64,000 bases of DNA from Bog-257 sp963805985. Lineage in GTDB: Bacteria; Acidobacteriota; Terriglobia; Terriglobales; Acidobacteriaceae. Location: contig CAWDWG010000005.1 of assembly GCA_963805985.1 (NCBI GenBank), forward strand, positions 496,001 to 560,000, in the 5' to 3' direction. Positions 1 through 8,420 of this stretch are shown piece by piece (positions within the stretch are counted from its first letter, which is position 1; each line of letters begins with the position of its first letter). Position numbers and translations under genes: made by a program. The notes beneath the pieces are model-generated. The model saw nothing but the letters and a program-made list of their open reading frames with translations, was not told the DNA's origin and made no database searches.

Positions 1-2528
1 CCGAAGAGAGTTGAGACCTTTTGATCGCGGCGCGCCTGCGTCGAAAGTGCGTGTCGATGAATTCGCGCACGCCGCTGTACTTCTCGAAGTAAGCATCGAT
101 GAAGAGTTTGGCTTCTTTGGTGTCGATGCCGATCTGTTGCGAGAGACCAAACGGCGACAGTCCGTAGACGATGCCGAAGTTGACGGCTTTGGCGCGGCGG
201 CGATGTTCGGCGGTTGACCATCAGCGGCGGTACACCGAAGACCTGCGACGCGGTGAGCGTGTGAATGTCTTCCTCGCCTGCGCGATAGGCTTCGACCAAC
301 AGCTTGTCGCCTGAGAAGTGCGCGAGCAGGCGCAGTTCGATCTGCGAGTAATCGGCCTTGAGCAGAACGTGCCCCGGCTCGGCAACGAACGCCGCGCGAA
401 TCTCGCGGCCCAGTTCCGTGCGAATGGGGATGTTCTGCAAGTTCGGATTGACGGATGAGAGTCGCCCCGTCGCCGATCCCGCCATGTTGAACGTTGTATG
501 AAGACGTTTCGTGCAGGAGTTCAACAGCGCGGGCAGCGCATCGACGTAAGTCGACTTCAACTTGGAGAGCTGACGATAGTCCAGCACCATGCGCGGAACT
601 TCGTGCTCAGAAGCTAGGCCCTCCAGCACATCGACAGCAGTCGAGATGGTCTTGCCCTTGCCGTACTTCATCGGCTTGGGAAGGCTCAACTTGTTGAAGA
701 GCACATCGCCAAGCTGCTTGGGCGAGTTGATGTTGAATTCGAAACCTGACTTGTCGTAGACCTCGCGCGCTTTGGCGTTGATGTCGAATTCCAGCCGCTG
801 CGACATCTCGGCAAGGACGTCGCAATCGAGCTTGACGCCGGCATCTTCCATCCGCGCGAGGACGGGAACCAGCGGCAGGTCGATGTCGTCATAAACTTTC
901 AGCAGCCCCGCCTGCTCGACTTCGTGACGAAGCTTCTCGGCCAGACGCAGCGTAACGTCGGCAGCTTCGGTCAACGAAGGACCGAGCTTGAGATTGAACT
1001 TGCGAAAGGCAGTTTCTGCCAATCCATAGGTGGAATAGGTCGGATCGAGTAGATACGCGTAGAGCAGCGAATCGTGCTGCACGCCGGCGAGCGCTATGTT
1101 TTGTTGCGCCAGAACATGCATCGCCGATTTCAGATCGTGCGTGCTCTTCGTCAGAGATTCATCCGTGAGTGCTCGCTTCAATGGCACTGCGGCTTCGCTG
1201 TCCAGCTCGACCGTGAGCGCCTTGCCGGCTTGGGCGGAGATGGCAACACGATGACTGATTGCGGGCGGTGTGTCTGACACGGGCGTTGCAGCCAGCGTGA
1301 GCTGCTCAGACTCTTGCTCCTCGGCCGCTTCAGACTCAGCAGGCGCAATTGATGCGGCGGCCGACGACTCGAGTGCGATCGCAATCGGGGTCCGAGATTT
1401 CTTCGCTTCAGCAATGACCGCTTCAACATCAGCTGCGGCCTTCGCTTCGCGGTAATCGGTCGCGCCGAGTTCGATGCTCTCGCTCAGGAAATCCTGTACC
1501 AGCGTAGTGAATTCCAGTTCGGTGAAGAGCGCTCGCGCGGCGGGAGCGTCGGGGTCCTGCGCGCGCATCTTCTCGGGATCGAAGTCTACGGCGACATTCT
1601 TGTCGATCGTCACCAGTTGCTTGCTGATCAGGATTGCGTCACGATTGTTCTGCAGCGATTCGCGATAGGTCTTGCGCTCGACTTCAGCGGCGCGATCCAG
1701 CGCAGCTTCAACGCTTCCGAACTGCTGAATCAGCTGGACCGATCCCTTATCGCCGATGCCGGGCGCGCTGGGGATATTGTCGATGGAGTCGCCACGCAGC
1801 GCCATCACGTCCACAACCTTCTCGGGCGGCACGCCGAGGATTTCTTCGACTTTGGCGGCGTCGCAGATCAGGTTGTCTTTGGGAGGATTCAGTACGCAGA
1901 CGTGCTGGTTGACCAGCTGCATCATGTCCTTGTCGCTGGAGACGATGAAGACGGTATAACCGGCGTCAACCGCTTTGCGGGCTAGCGTGCCGATCACGTC
2001 ATCGGCTTCGAAGCCGGAAACCTCAAGGATGGGGATTTGATAGGCGCCGAGAGCGCGCCGGATGTAGGGAATTTGCTGCGCGAGATCCTCCGGCATCGCC
2101 TTGCGATTCGCCTTGTAGCCCTCGTAGGGTACGTCGACGTAAGCCTGCGTTTTGCTGTCGAATTTGCGAGTGCTGGTGATTGCCGCAGCCTGCTTATCGC
2201 GGAAGGTGGGAGCGCTCACGTCGAAGACGGCTGCGAGATAATGCGGCGAGAAGTCGGCGCGCAGCTTGCGTAGCATGTTGACGAAGACGTAGGTGGCGCT
2301 GGTCGGGATGCCCGTCTTGGTGGACATTGGCCGCCCCATCCTCTCCATCGCGTGGTAGGCGCGGAAGATGAAGCCCATCGTGTCGATCAGGAAGATGCGG
2401 CCCTTGGAACCGGCGGGCTCGGCGGGCACGATTATGGCAGGCTTGCTGGCGGTGCTCTTCGCTGCGCTGACGGGCTTGGCAGCGCTGGAGACGGTGGCAG
2501 ATTTCGCGGTTTTCCGGGTCGAGGGCAA
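1..2528 (-). CDS. polA: DNA polymerase I, C-terminus cut off by window edge, two compensating frameshifts
   Basis: DNA repair and Okazaki-fragment processing polymerase. The reading starts at TTG (2526-2528), just after an in-frame TAG, with an Ala/Ser/Lys-rich leader before the 5'-3' exonuclease domain (GRIFLIDTMGFIFRAYHAM, then SSDKDMMQLV and GDSIDNIPSAPGIGDKG). The 3'-5' exonuclease domain is present but looks inactive: the usual DxE motif reads ALESS, and the later Asp-bearing motif reads HDLKSAMHVL. The polymerase domain is clear (SVNPNLQNIPIRTELGREIR, KADYSQIELRLLAHFSGD). Near 213 one extra base shifts the frame just before EHRRRAKAVNFGIVYG. About 165 bases later, near 50, one missing base restores it (RRDQKVSTLFG). 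Family identity is certain. Whether the frameshifts are real or assembly errors is not. Confidence 0.93.
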   Translation of the reverse strand, partial: MPSTRKTAKSATVSSAAKPVSAAKSTASKPAIIVPAEPAGSKGRIFLIDTMGFIFRAYHAMERMGRPMSTKTGIPTSATYVFVNMLRKLRADFSPHYLAAVFDVSAPTFRDKQAAAITSTRKFDSKTQAYVDVPYEGYKANRKAMPEDLAQQIPYIRRALGAYQIPILEVSGFEADDVIGTLARKAVDAGYTVFIVSSDKDMMQLVNQHVCVLNPPKDNLICDAAKVEEILGVPPEKVVDVMALRGDSIDNIPSAPGIGDKGSVQLIQQFGSVEAALDRAAEVERKTYRESLQNNRDAILISKQLVTIDKNVAVDFDPEKMRAQDPDAPAARALFTELEFTTLVQDFLSESIELGATDYREAKAAADVEAVIAEAKKSRTPIAIALESSAAASIAPAESEAAEEQESEQLTLAATPVSDTPPAISHRVAISAQAGKALTVELDSEAAVPLKRALTDESLTKSTHDLKSAMHVLAQQNIALAGVQHDSLLYAYLLDPTYSTYGLAETAFRKFNLKLGPSLTEAADVTLRLAEKLRHEVEQAGLLKVYDDIDLPLVPVLARMEDAGVKLDCDVLAEMSQRLEFDINAKAREVYDKSGFEFNINSPKQLGDVLFNKLSLPKPMKYGKGKTISTAVDVLEGLASEHEVPRMVLDYRQLSKLKSTYVDALPALLNSCTKRLHTTFNMAGSATGRLSSVNPNLQNIPIRTELGREIRAAFVAEPGHVLLKADYSQIELRLLAHFSGDKLLVEAYRAGEEDIHTLTASQVFGVPPLMVNRRTSPPRQSRQLRHRLRTVAVWSLATDRHRHQRSQTLHRCLLREVQRRARIHRHALSTQARRDQKVSTLF

Positions 2529-2834
2529 ACACCAATTCTAAAGCAGTTGAGGAATTACTGTAGGGAGCGCAGGCGGAGCATGCCCTGGCAGGCTGCTGAA
2601 AAACTCTGACGCGCCGACTTGTGCCGCCGGCTGAAGCCGGCTCGGGCGAGGGGTAAACGGCTTATCGGCACGACTGAAGTCGTGCCCTGTTACGAAGCTC
2701 TCGCGGGACGACTTTTTCAGCAGCCTCTGAAGGCGACTCAGAAAAGGAAATAAGCGAAAACTGCTGAGCGGGCTCAACCCTTCGAGTTTTTGGCCAATAC
2801 CGGAGGATGAGAACCGCTTAAGCTGCCGCGACCT
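2529..2834. other. intergenic region with MITE-like repeat
   Basis: No gene is seen between the polA start and the hemL stop. The stretch is mostly the terminal-inverted-repeat element at 2590-2726, followed by about 100 bases without recognisable signals. Confidence 0.6.
2590..2726. repeat. MITE-like element with 14-bp terminal inverted repeats
   Basis: The ends are AGGCTGCTGAAAAA (2590-2603) and its exact reverse complement (2713-2726). The interior holds smaller palindromes, including GCACGACTGAAGTCGTGC. Related copies lie at 61873-62056 (both ends) and 8679-8692 (right end only), and an interior-only copy is near 58700. It has no coding capacity. Confidence 0.75.
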
Positions 2835-4130
2835 TCAGAGCAATGCGAATGCTTCGCGGGCGGCGGCGATGGTGGCATCGATGTCGCCTTGAGTGTGGGC
2901 GATGCTGAGGAAGGCGGCTTCGAATTGCGAGGGCGGCAGCCAGACGCCGTCATCGAGCATCGCGCCGTGGAAGCGGCCGAATTTCGCCGTGTCGCAGGTT
3001 GCGGCGGTGGCCCAGTCAGTCACGTAGTGATCGGCGAAGAAGAAAGTGAACATGGAGCCGACGCGGTTGGCGGTCATGGCGACACTGGCATCTTTGGCGG
3101 CTTGCAGGACGCCCGCGACGAGTTTGGCGGACATCTCGTCGAGCTGTTTATAGAAGGCTTGGCGATTAGTTTTCAGCTGGCGTAGGGTTGCGATGCCGGC
3201 GGCCATCGCGAGCGGATTGCCGCTCAGCGTGCCGGCCTGATAGACCGGGCCGAGGGGCGCGACCATGTCCATGAGCTTCGCGGGTCCGCCATACGCGCCG
3301 ACGGGCAAGCCTCCGCCGATGATCTTGCCTAGCGTCGTGAGATCAGGCTTGATGTTGTAAAGCTCGGAGGCTCCGCCGAAGGCGACGCGGAAGCCGGTCA
3401 TGACTTCGTCGAAGATGAGCAGCGTACCTTCGCGCTCGGTGATGATGCGCAGGGCTTGCAGGTAGCCGGGCTTGGGCGGGACGCATCCCATGTTGCCGAC
3501 TACCGGTTCGACGATGACGCAGGCGATCTGGCCTTTGAACTTTTCGAACGCGGCCTGAACCGCGGGCACGTCGTCATAGGGCAGCGCCAAGGTGAACTCG
3601 ACAAATTCTTCTGGGACGCCGGCTGAGCCGGGGATGCCGAGCGTCGCCACGCCCGATCCGGCTTTTACCAGCAACGCGTCGCTATGGCCGTGATAGCAAC
3701 CTTCGAACTTCACGATGATCTTGCGGCCGGTGGCGGCGCGGGCGAGGCGAATCGCGGACATCGTCGCCTCTGTGCCCGAACTGACGAAGCGGACTTTTTC
3801 GATTGCGGGAAAAGCTTCGATGACGAGCTCGGCGAGATCGGCTTCGGTGGGAGTCGAGGCACCGAAGCTGGTGCCGTTGCGCGCGGCTTGGATGATGGCC
3901 TCGATGACTTCGGGATTGGCGTGGCCGAGAATGAGCGGTCCCCAGGAGCCGACGTAGTCGATGTAGCGATTGCCGTCGGCGTCCCAAACATGTGAGCCCT
4001 CTCCGCGGACGAGGAATGGGGGATCGCCGCCAACGGAACGGAAGGCGCGGACGGGGGAATTCACGCCGCCTGGGATGAGGCGCTCGGCGCGTTGTTGCAG
4101 GGCGCGGGATTTATCGAGGTTGCGGGACAT
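2835..4130 (-). CDS. hemL: glutamate-1-semialdehyde 2,1-aminomutase
   Basis: Converts glutamate-1-semialdehyde to 5-aminolevulinate in the C5 route to heme. It is a PLP class-III aminotransferase-fold enzyme of 431 residues, the usual family length. Visible motifs are LIPGGVNSPVRAF near the N-terminus, SSGTEATMSAIRLAR (about 117-131), the PLP-site DEVMTGFR (about 241-248) and the Schiff-base lysine in TTLGKIIGGG (about K269). The ATG at 4130 (MSRNLDKSRAL) is chosen over an upstream extension because it matches the family N-terminus. The gene stands alone, and its stop lies about 300 bases from polA. Confidence 0.97.
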   Translation of the reverse strand: MSRNLDKSRALQQRAERLIPGGVNSPVRAFRSVGGDPPFLVRGEGSHVWDADGNRYIDYVGSWGPLILGHANPEVIEAIIQAARNGTSFGASTPTEADLAELVIEAFPAIEKVRFVSSGTEATMSAIRLARAATGRKIIVKFEGCYHGHSDALLVKAGSGVATLGIPGSAGVPEEFVEFTLALPYDDVPAVQAAFEKFKGQIACVIVEPVVGNMGCVPPKPGYLQALRIITEREGTLLIFDEVMTGFRVAFGGASELYNIKPDLTTLGKIIGGGLPVGAYGGPAKLMDMVAPLGPVYQAGTLSGNPLAMAAGIATLRQLKTNRQAFYKQLDEMSAKLVAGVLQAAKDASVAMTANRVGSMFTFFFADHYVTDWATAATCDTAKFGRFHGAMLDDGVWLPPSQFEAAFLSIAHTQGDIDATIAAAREAFALL

Positions 4131-4259
4131 GGTTTCGCTGTTCGATTGGCCGCGGTGAAGAAAGGAGTCTATCAGGGTAGGGCACAGGCACCTGTGACGA
4201 CAATCACAACCGGCCAACGAATAGGCGCCGTGGTCAGGATGCGGCCAAGAACATAACGG

Positions 4260-4288
4260 TTGACGTTAATAACGTTACACATTATTGT
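4260..4288 (+). promoter_or_regulatory. putative higBA promoter with overlapping operator palindrome
   Basis: A -35-like TTGACG (4260-4265) is followed 17 bases later by a -10-like TATTGT (4283-4288). A perfect inverted repeat ACGTTA-A-TAACGT (4263-4275) overlaps the -35 and the spacer. That is where a HigA-type antitoxin would bind to repress its own operon. The predicted transcript start falls almost on the toxin start codon, so the mRNA may be leaderless or nearly so. Confidence 0.5.
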
Positions 4289-4291
4289 TGA

Positions 4292-4576
4292 GTGGTGATC
4301 AAAAGCTTCGCCGACCGCCGGACGGAGCAAATTTATGTATCGGGAAAGAGTCGATATGTCCCCGCGAGTGTTCGCCGTGTTGCGATGAGAAAGCTGTTTC
4401 AACTGGAATATGCGAGGGAAATCGGCGACCTGGCATCGCCCCCAGGAAATCGATTGGAAGCGTTGAAAGGTGATCGTGAAGGACAATACAGCATTCGCAT
4501 TAATGACCAGTATCGACTTTGCTTTGAATTCAGAGGCGGCGATGCATATGAGGTTGAGATCGTCGATTATCACTGA
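4292..4576 (+). CDS. higB: HigB-like toxin (RelE/ParE superfamily)
   Basis: Likely ribosome-dependent mRNA interferase toxin of a type II system with toxin-first (HigBA) order. The 94-residue product has the family pattern: VIKSFADRRTEQIY at the N-terminus, an RRVAMRKLFQLEYA helix, then LEALKGDREGQYSIRINDQYRLCFEF, typical of the HigB/RelE core, and an acidic VEIVDYH tail. It starts at GTG 4292 or GTG 4295; the second matches family N-termini equally well. A 49-base gap separates it from the antitoxin gene downstream. The family call is firm; activity is inference. Confidence 0.88.
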   Translation: MVIKSFADRRTEQIYVSGKSRYVPASVRRVAMRKLFQLEYAREIGDLASPPGNRLEALKGDREGQYSIRINDQYRLCFEFRGGDAYEVEIVDYH

Positions 4577-4625
4577 CGTTGTCTCGCGTCCAAAGAGCTG
4601 GCCGATGGGGATTAGGTAGACAATA

Positions 4626-4952
4626 ATGACTTTCGTGCAGAAGGCGGAAAGAAAGTGGACGATTCATCCGGGCGAAATCCTGCGGGAGGAGTTTCTCAAG
4701 CCCCTGGGGCTGACATCTTACCGGCTGGCCCATGAGCTACATGTGCCAGTGCCGCGGGTCCATGACATCGTTCTCGAGAAGCGGGCTATCACCGCTGACA
4801 CCGCTGTCCGGCTAGCCAAGTTCTTCGGCACGACGGAAGCTTTTTGGCTGGGAATGCAGGCCGACTTTGACGCGCATCAAGCCAGGAAGCGTTTGCAGAA
4901 AGAGCTGGCAGAAATTAGCCGTTTCCGTCCATCCAAGACTCCGGCTGCATAA
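4626..4952 (+). CDS. higA: HigA-like antitoxin, XRE-family helix-turn-helix
   Basis: DNA-binding antitoxin partner of the upstream toxin, 108 residues. It begins with the HigA signature IHPGEILREEFLKPLGLT, then a helix-turn-helix (SYRLAHELHVPVPRVHDIVLEKRAITADTAVRLAKFFGTT) and the family AFWLGMQADFDAHQA segment. A basic C-terminal tail follows. Members of this family bind the toxin and repress the shared promoter, and the palindrome at 4263-4275 is a plausible operator. The ATG at 4626 has a poor ribosome site, consistent with coupling to the toxin transcript. Confidence 0.92.
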   Translation: MTFVQKAERKWTIHPGEILREEFLKPLGLTSYRLAHELHVPVPRVHDIVLEKRAITADTAVRLAKFFGTTEAFWLGMQADFDAHQARKRLQKELAEISRFRPSKTPAA

Positions 4953-5111
4953 CTGGCACCGCTTACCCTATTCCTCCACCCGCGTCCAACCTACAGCCTT
5001 TAGGGCCGGATTGCTCAGATTTTGCGGAACATTGCGGGATGTGGCGGCATCGAAGTGAGATAGAATAGGAGCGATCCTGCGGGCGGTATCCCTCCCAACA
5101 GCGAACTATAC

Positions 5112-6332
5112 ATGTCGAAGACTACGAAGTTTATTGTTTTAGCCCTTTCGTTCTTGATCGCGGCGTTCGTCGTGATTGGCCAGTTCAGCGTCAAGGCCGA
5201 CACGAACGACGGCGATTCGTATCGCCAGCTCGGCGTTTATAGCGAGGTGTTGTCACGCATCCGCGACGAGTATGTCGAGGAGCCGAACATCACGGCGGTC
5301 ACCAATGGTGCGCTGCATGGGCTGCTGGAATCGCTGGACGCAGACTCGAGCTATCTGGATCCGACCGAGTTCAAGGATTACAAAGCGCGCAAGGAAGGCA
5401 AGGCCGGCATCGGCGCGGCGCTCTCCAAGCGCTACGGATACGCTGCGGTGATCTCGGTTATTCCTGGCGGGCCGGCCGACAAGGCGGAGATCGAAAGCGG
5501 CGACATTATCGAGGCGATTGAGGGCCGCTCGACGCGCGACATGTCCCTGGCGGAGATTGATGGCCGACTGACTGGACCTCCGGGGTCGGTAGTGAATGTT
5601 TCGGTAGTGCGGCCGCGGCGGGCGCTGCCGGTGAAGTCGGCAATTACGCTGGCAGTGGTTGCCGATCCGCCAATCACCGACAAAGTGATGCAGGATGGAA
5701 TTGGCTACATCAAGGTCGACGATTTTCCGAAGGGACGATCGCAGGAGATTGCCAACAAGTTGAAGGCGCTGCAGAAGGATGGCGCGAAGAAGATCATTCT
5801 GGACCTGCGCAACTCCGGCTCCGGGGAAGAAGACGAAGGCGTCGCGACGGCCAATTTGTTCCTGAATCATGGAACGATCACGTATTTGCAAGGCCAGAAG
5901 TATCCCAAGCAGACGTTCAATGCCGATCCCCAGAAGGCGGTCAGCAGCCTGCCGCTGGTGGTGCTGGTGAATCGCGGAACGGCGGGGCCGGCGGAGATTG
6001 TTGCGGCCGCGGTGATGGAGAATGCGCGCGGTGACGTGGTTGGCGACAAGACGTTTGGTTCGGGCGCGATCCAGAAGGTGATCGACATGCCGGATGGTTC
6101 GGCGCTGATTCTTTCGGTCGCCAAGTATTATTCGCCGACGGGCAAGGCGCTGCAGGATACGGCGGTGACGCCGAATGTCCTGGTGGCCGATGCTAATGAC
6201 GACTTCATCGCACCGGATGAGGACGAGAACGCCGACGACGCGGCGCAGGAAGAGAAGCAGAAAGCCAATCAGCCGGACGATCAACTGAATAAGGCGATCG
6301 AGGTACTGAAGACGCAGCCTGCCAAGGGATAA
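5112..6332 (+). CDS. S41/C-terminal-processing protease homologue lacking catalytic Ser and Lys
   Basis: Membrane-anchored periplasmic protein of 406 residues: N-terminal hydrophobic anchor (about 5-28), an S41 N-terminal helical part (YSEVLSRIRDEYVEEP), a PDZ domain (about 95-175; GGPADKAEIESGDIIEAIEG) and an S41 core. In active CtpA/Prc enzymes the nucleophile lies in SASASE and the general base lysine in TFGKGxVQ. Here these read RGTAGPAEI and TFGSGAIQ, so the Ser aligns with Gly and the Lys with Ser. The fold is kept, including the acidic C-terminal tail. It is probably a non-catalytic scaffold or regulator rather than a protease. An intrinsic terminator follows at 6352. Confidence 0.9.
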   Translation: MSKTTKFIVLALSFLIAAFVVIGQFSVKADTNDGDSYRQLGVYSEVLSRIRDEYVEEPNITAVTNGALHGLLESLDADSSYLDPTEFKDYKARKEGKAGIGAALSKRYGYAAVISVIPGGPADKAEIESGDIIEAIEGRSTRDMSLAEIDGRLTGPPGSVVNVSVVRPRRALPVKSAITLAVVADPPITDKVMQDGIGYIKVDDFPKGRSQEIANKLKALQKDGAKKIILDLRNSGSGEEDEGVATANLFLNHGTITYLQGQKYPKQTFNADPQKAVSSLPLVVLVNRGTAGPAEIVAAAVMENARGDVVGDKTFGSGAIQKVIDMPDGSALILSVAKYYSPTGKALQDTAVTPNVLVADANDDFIAPDEDENADDAAQEEKQKANQPDDQLNKAIEVLKTQPAKG

Positions 6333-6351
6333 ATAACTTCGTTATAGAGGG

Positions 6352-6379
6352 AAAAGGCACGGAGAAATCCGTGCCTTTT
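6352..6379 (+). terminator. intrinsic terminator after the S41 homologue
   Basis: A perfect 12-bp stem, AAAAGGCACGGA and TCCGTGCCTTTT, closes a GAAA tetraloop and runs into a T-rich tract (TTTTAATTTTT). Confidence 0.88.
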
Positions 6380-6445
6380 AATTTTTGGGCAGGGGCCTGC
6401 GAGGATAACGGTCCCTTCGCGATCTCAGGATTACACGGTTGAGAC

Positions 6446-7006
6446 ATGCAGCTTGAGCACAAGTACGCCCGGGTCGAGTGGGAGAGGCGGTTTCTTCTCG
6501 ATGGCTTTCCAAGCGCAGCTCAGGTGACACGAGTGCGCCGCATCACCGACCGCTACATCACGAGCACCACTTTGCGTTTGCGGGAGCTGACGGAGAACGG
6601 CAACGAAGCCGTATTCAAGCTCACTCAGAAGTTGCCGGATGGGGCTGGCGGCGCACGGCAGGGGCTGATAACGACGATCTATCTCTCGAAGGAAGAGTTT
6701 TGTGTACTCGCGAAGTTGCCGGCGAAAGTGCTGATCAAGATTCGCCACAGCGTGCCGCCGTTTGGCATCGATGTCTTCGAGGGTGAGTTGAGCGGTCTGG
6801 TGATGGCAGAAGCGGAGTTCAATGGAGCAGAGGAAGCATCGCGACTGGAGCTGCCGTCTTTTATTGCTCACGAAGTGACCGGCGATTCGCGATTCACGGG
6901 AGGCAGTCTGGTCTCAGCGAGGCGCGAGCAGCTTCGCGATTGGCTTAGGCAATATGGGATCGAGCTACGGGCGCCGGATGGAGTTGCGGCGGGCGATCGA
7001 TCTTGA
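6446..7006 (+). CDS. CYTH-domain (triphosphate tunnel metalloenzyme) protein
   Basis: 186 residues. The family acts on triphosphate-bearing substrates inside an eight-stranded tunnel (thiamine triphosphatase, inorganic triphosphatase, class IV adenylate cyclase). The signature ExExK is seen as VEWERRF near residue 10, with Arg in place of the Lys. Further tunnel strands are visible: ITDRYITSTTLRLRE, AVFKLTQKLPD, VLIKIRHSVP and the acidic DVFEGELSGLVMAEAEF. It starts at ATG 6446. It stands alone between the terminator and the DUF418 gene. The substrate cannot be told from sequence alone. Confidence 0.82.
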   Translation: MQLEHKYARVEWERRFLLDGFPSAAQVTRVRRITDRYITSTTLRLRELTENGNEAVFKLTQKLPDGAGGARQGLITTIYLSKEEFCVLAKLPAKVLIKIRHSVPPFGIDVFEGELSGLVMAEAEFNGAEEASRLELPSFIAHEVTGDSRFTGGSLVSARREQLRDWLRQYGIELRAPDGVAAGDRS

Positions 7007-7115
7007 AGGAAACTCATCTGACAATTGTCATGACGCGGCGCTGACATTACGCACTGGTGATCTTCGCGTCAGCGGAATTATGATTCGCTGATAGGAAGCG
7101 ATCAGGAGGAAGTGC

Positions 7116-8420
7116 GTGAGCAGCACAAGTGTCGGCATCGCAACCTCAGCGATGGGGAATCCCACGGAGTCTGCCGGACCGGTCACTGCCAGGGAGCGCA
7201 TTGTTTCGCTCGACTTGCTGCGCGGCGTAGCCCTGCTCGGCATCCTGCCGATGAATATCCAGGCCTTCTCGATGATCAGCGCTGCCTACCTGAACCCCAC
7301 GATGTACGGGGACTTTCACGGCGCGAATTACTGGGTGTGGTACTTCTGCCATCTGCTGGCGGACGAGAAGTTCATGACCATCTTCTCGATGCTGTTTGGC
7401 GCGGGCATTTTCCTGATGACCAGCCATGTGGAGGCGGCGGGAAGAAAGCCGGCAGGGCTGCACTATCGCCGGATGGGATGGCTGGTTCTGTTCGGCCTGA
7501 TGCACTCTTATCTGCTGTGGTTTGGCGACATCCTGGTTTGCTACGGGCTGTGCGGAATGGTGGCCTATGGCTATCGCAAGATGCCGCCGCGCAAGCTGAT
7601 CGCGTATGGACTGATCTTTATCGCGGTGGCCAGCGTTTTGTTCGTGTGGATGGCGTGGTCGTTGCCGACGATGCCGGCGGCCAAGCGAGATTTCTTGCGA
7701 GAAGGGATCTGGGAACCTACTCCGGTGATGAAGGCGCACGAACTGGCGGCGTATCGCAGCGGCTGGCTGGGTGAGATGGGGCAGCGCGCCAACGACTCGC
7801 TGACGGGGGAAGTCAGCGGATTCATCTTCCTGGCGTTCTGGCGGGTGGAAGGCTGCATGCTGATCGGGATAGCGCTGTTCAAGCTGGGAGTGTTCAGCGC
7901 GCAGCGCGCGGCCAAAGTGTATTGGGTGTTTATAGCTGCGGCGGTGCTGGTTGGATTTCCGGCGATCCTCTATGGCGTGCACCACGATATCGCTGTGGGC
8001 TGGGAGTTCCGGCAGTCGTTCCTGATCGGCAGCCAATTTAACTACTGGGCGAGCATGCTGGTGAGCTTGGGATGGGTAGGCGCGACAATGCTGGTATTCC
8101 AGTCAGCAACGCTGCGCCGGTTCGCCAGGCCAATTGCAGCGGTGGGACGAATGGCGTTCAGCAACTACATTTTCGATACCGTTGTCTGCACGACCATCTT
8201 CTACGGATTTGGGTTTGGAATGTTCGGCAAGGTCAGCAGGGTGACGCAGATCGAAATTGTGCTGGCGATCTGGACGGCGCAGCTGATTCTGTCGTCGATC
8301 TGGATGCGGTATTTTCAGTTCGGGCCGTTGGAGTGGCTGTGGCGTTCGCTGACGTATTGGAAGCGACAGCCGTTCCGCAAAGTTGTGCAGGCCGGAGAGG
8401 CGATGACGACGGCAGAGTGA
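7116..8420 (+). CDS. DUF418-family polytopic membrane protein
   Basis: 434 residues with many hydrophobic segments. The N-terminal RIVSLDLLRGVALLGILPMN motif is characteristic of DUF418/YeiB proteins, and the C-terminal half holds GRMAFSNYIFDTVVCTTIFYGFGFG and the FGPLEWLWRSLTYW signature. Family members are inner-membrane proteins of uncertain function, often proposed as transporters or acyltransferase-like. It starts at GTG 7116, preceded by a strong Shine-Dalgarno AGGAGGA (7103-7109). It is monocistronic as far as can be seen. Confidence 0.9.
   Translation: MSSTSVGIATSAMGNPTESAGPVTARERIVSLDLLRGVALLGILPMNIQAFSMISAAYLNPTMYGDFHGANYWVWYFCHLLADEKFMTIFSMLFGAGIFLMTSHVEAAGRKPAGLHYRRMGWLVLFGLMHSYLLWFGDILVCYGLCGMVAYGYRKMPPRKLIAYGLIFIAVASVLFVWMAWSLPTMPAAKRDFLREGIWEPTPVMKAHELAAYRSGWLGEMGQRANDSLTGEVSGFIFLAFWRVEGCMLIGIALFKLGVFSAQRAAKVYWVFIAAAVLVGFPAILYGVHHDIAVGWEFRQSFLIGSQFNYWASMLVSLGWVGATMLVFQSATLRRFARPIAAVGRMAFSNYIFDTVVCTTIFYGFGFGMFGKVSRVTQIEIVLAIWTAQLILSSIWMRYFQFGPLEWLWRSLTYWKRQPFRKVVQAGEAMTTAE

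Noticed and set aside
5253..6284. 343-codon open frame on the minus strand opposite the S41 gene
   Set aside because: It is the antisense of a well-supported gene, rich in Arg/His with no domain, as expected from reading GC-rich coding DNA backwards.
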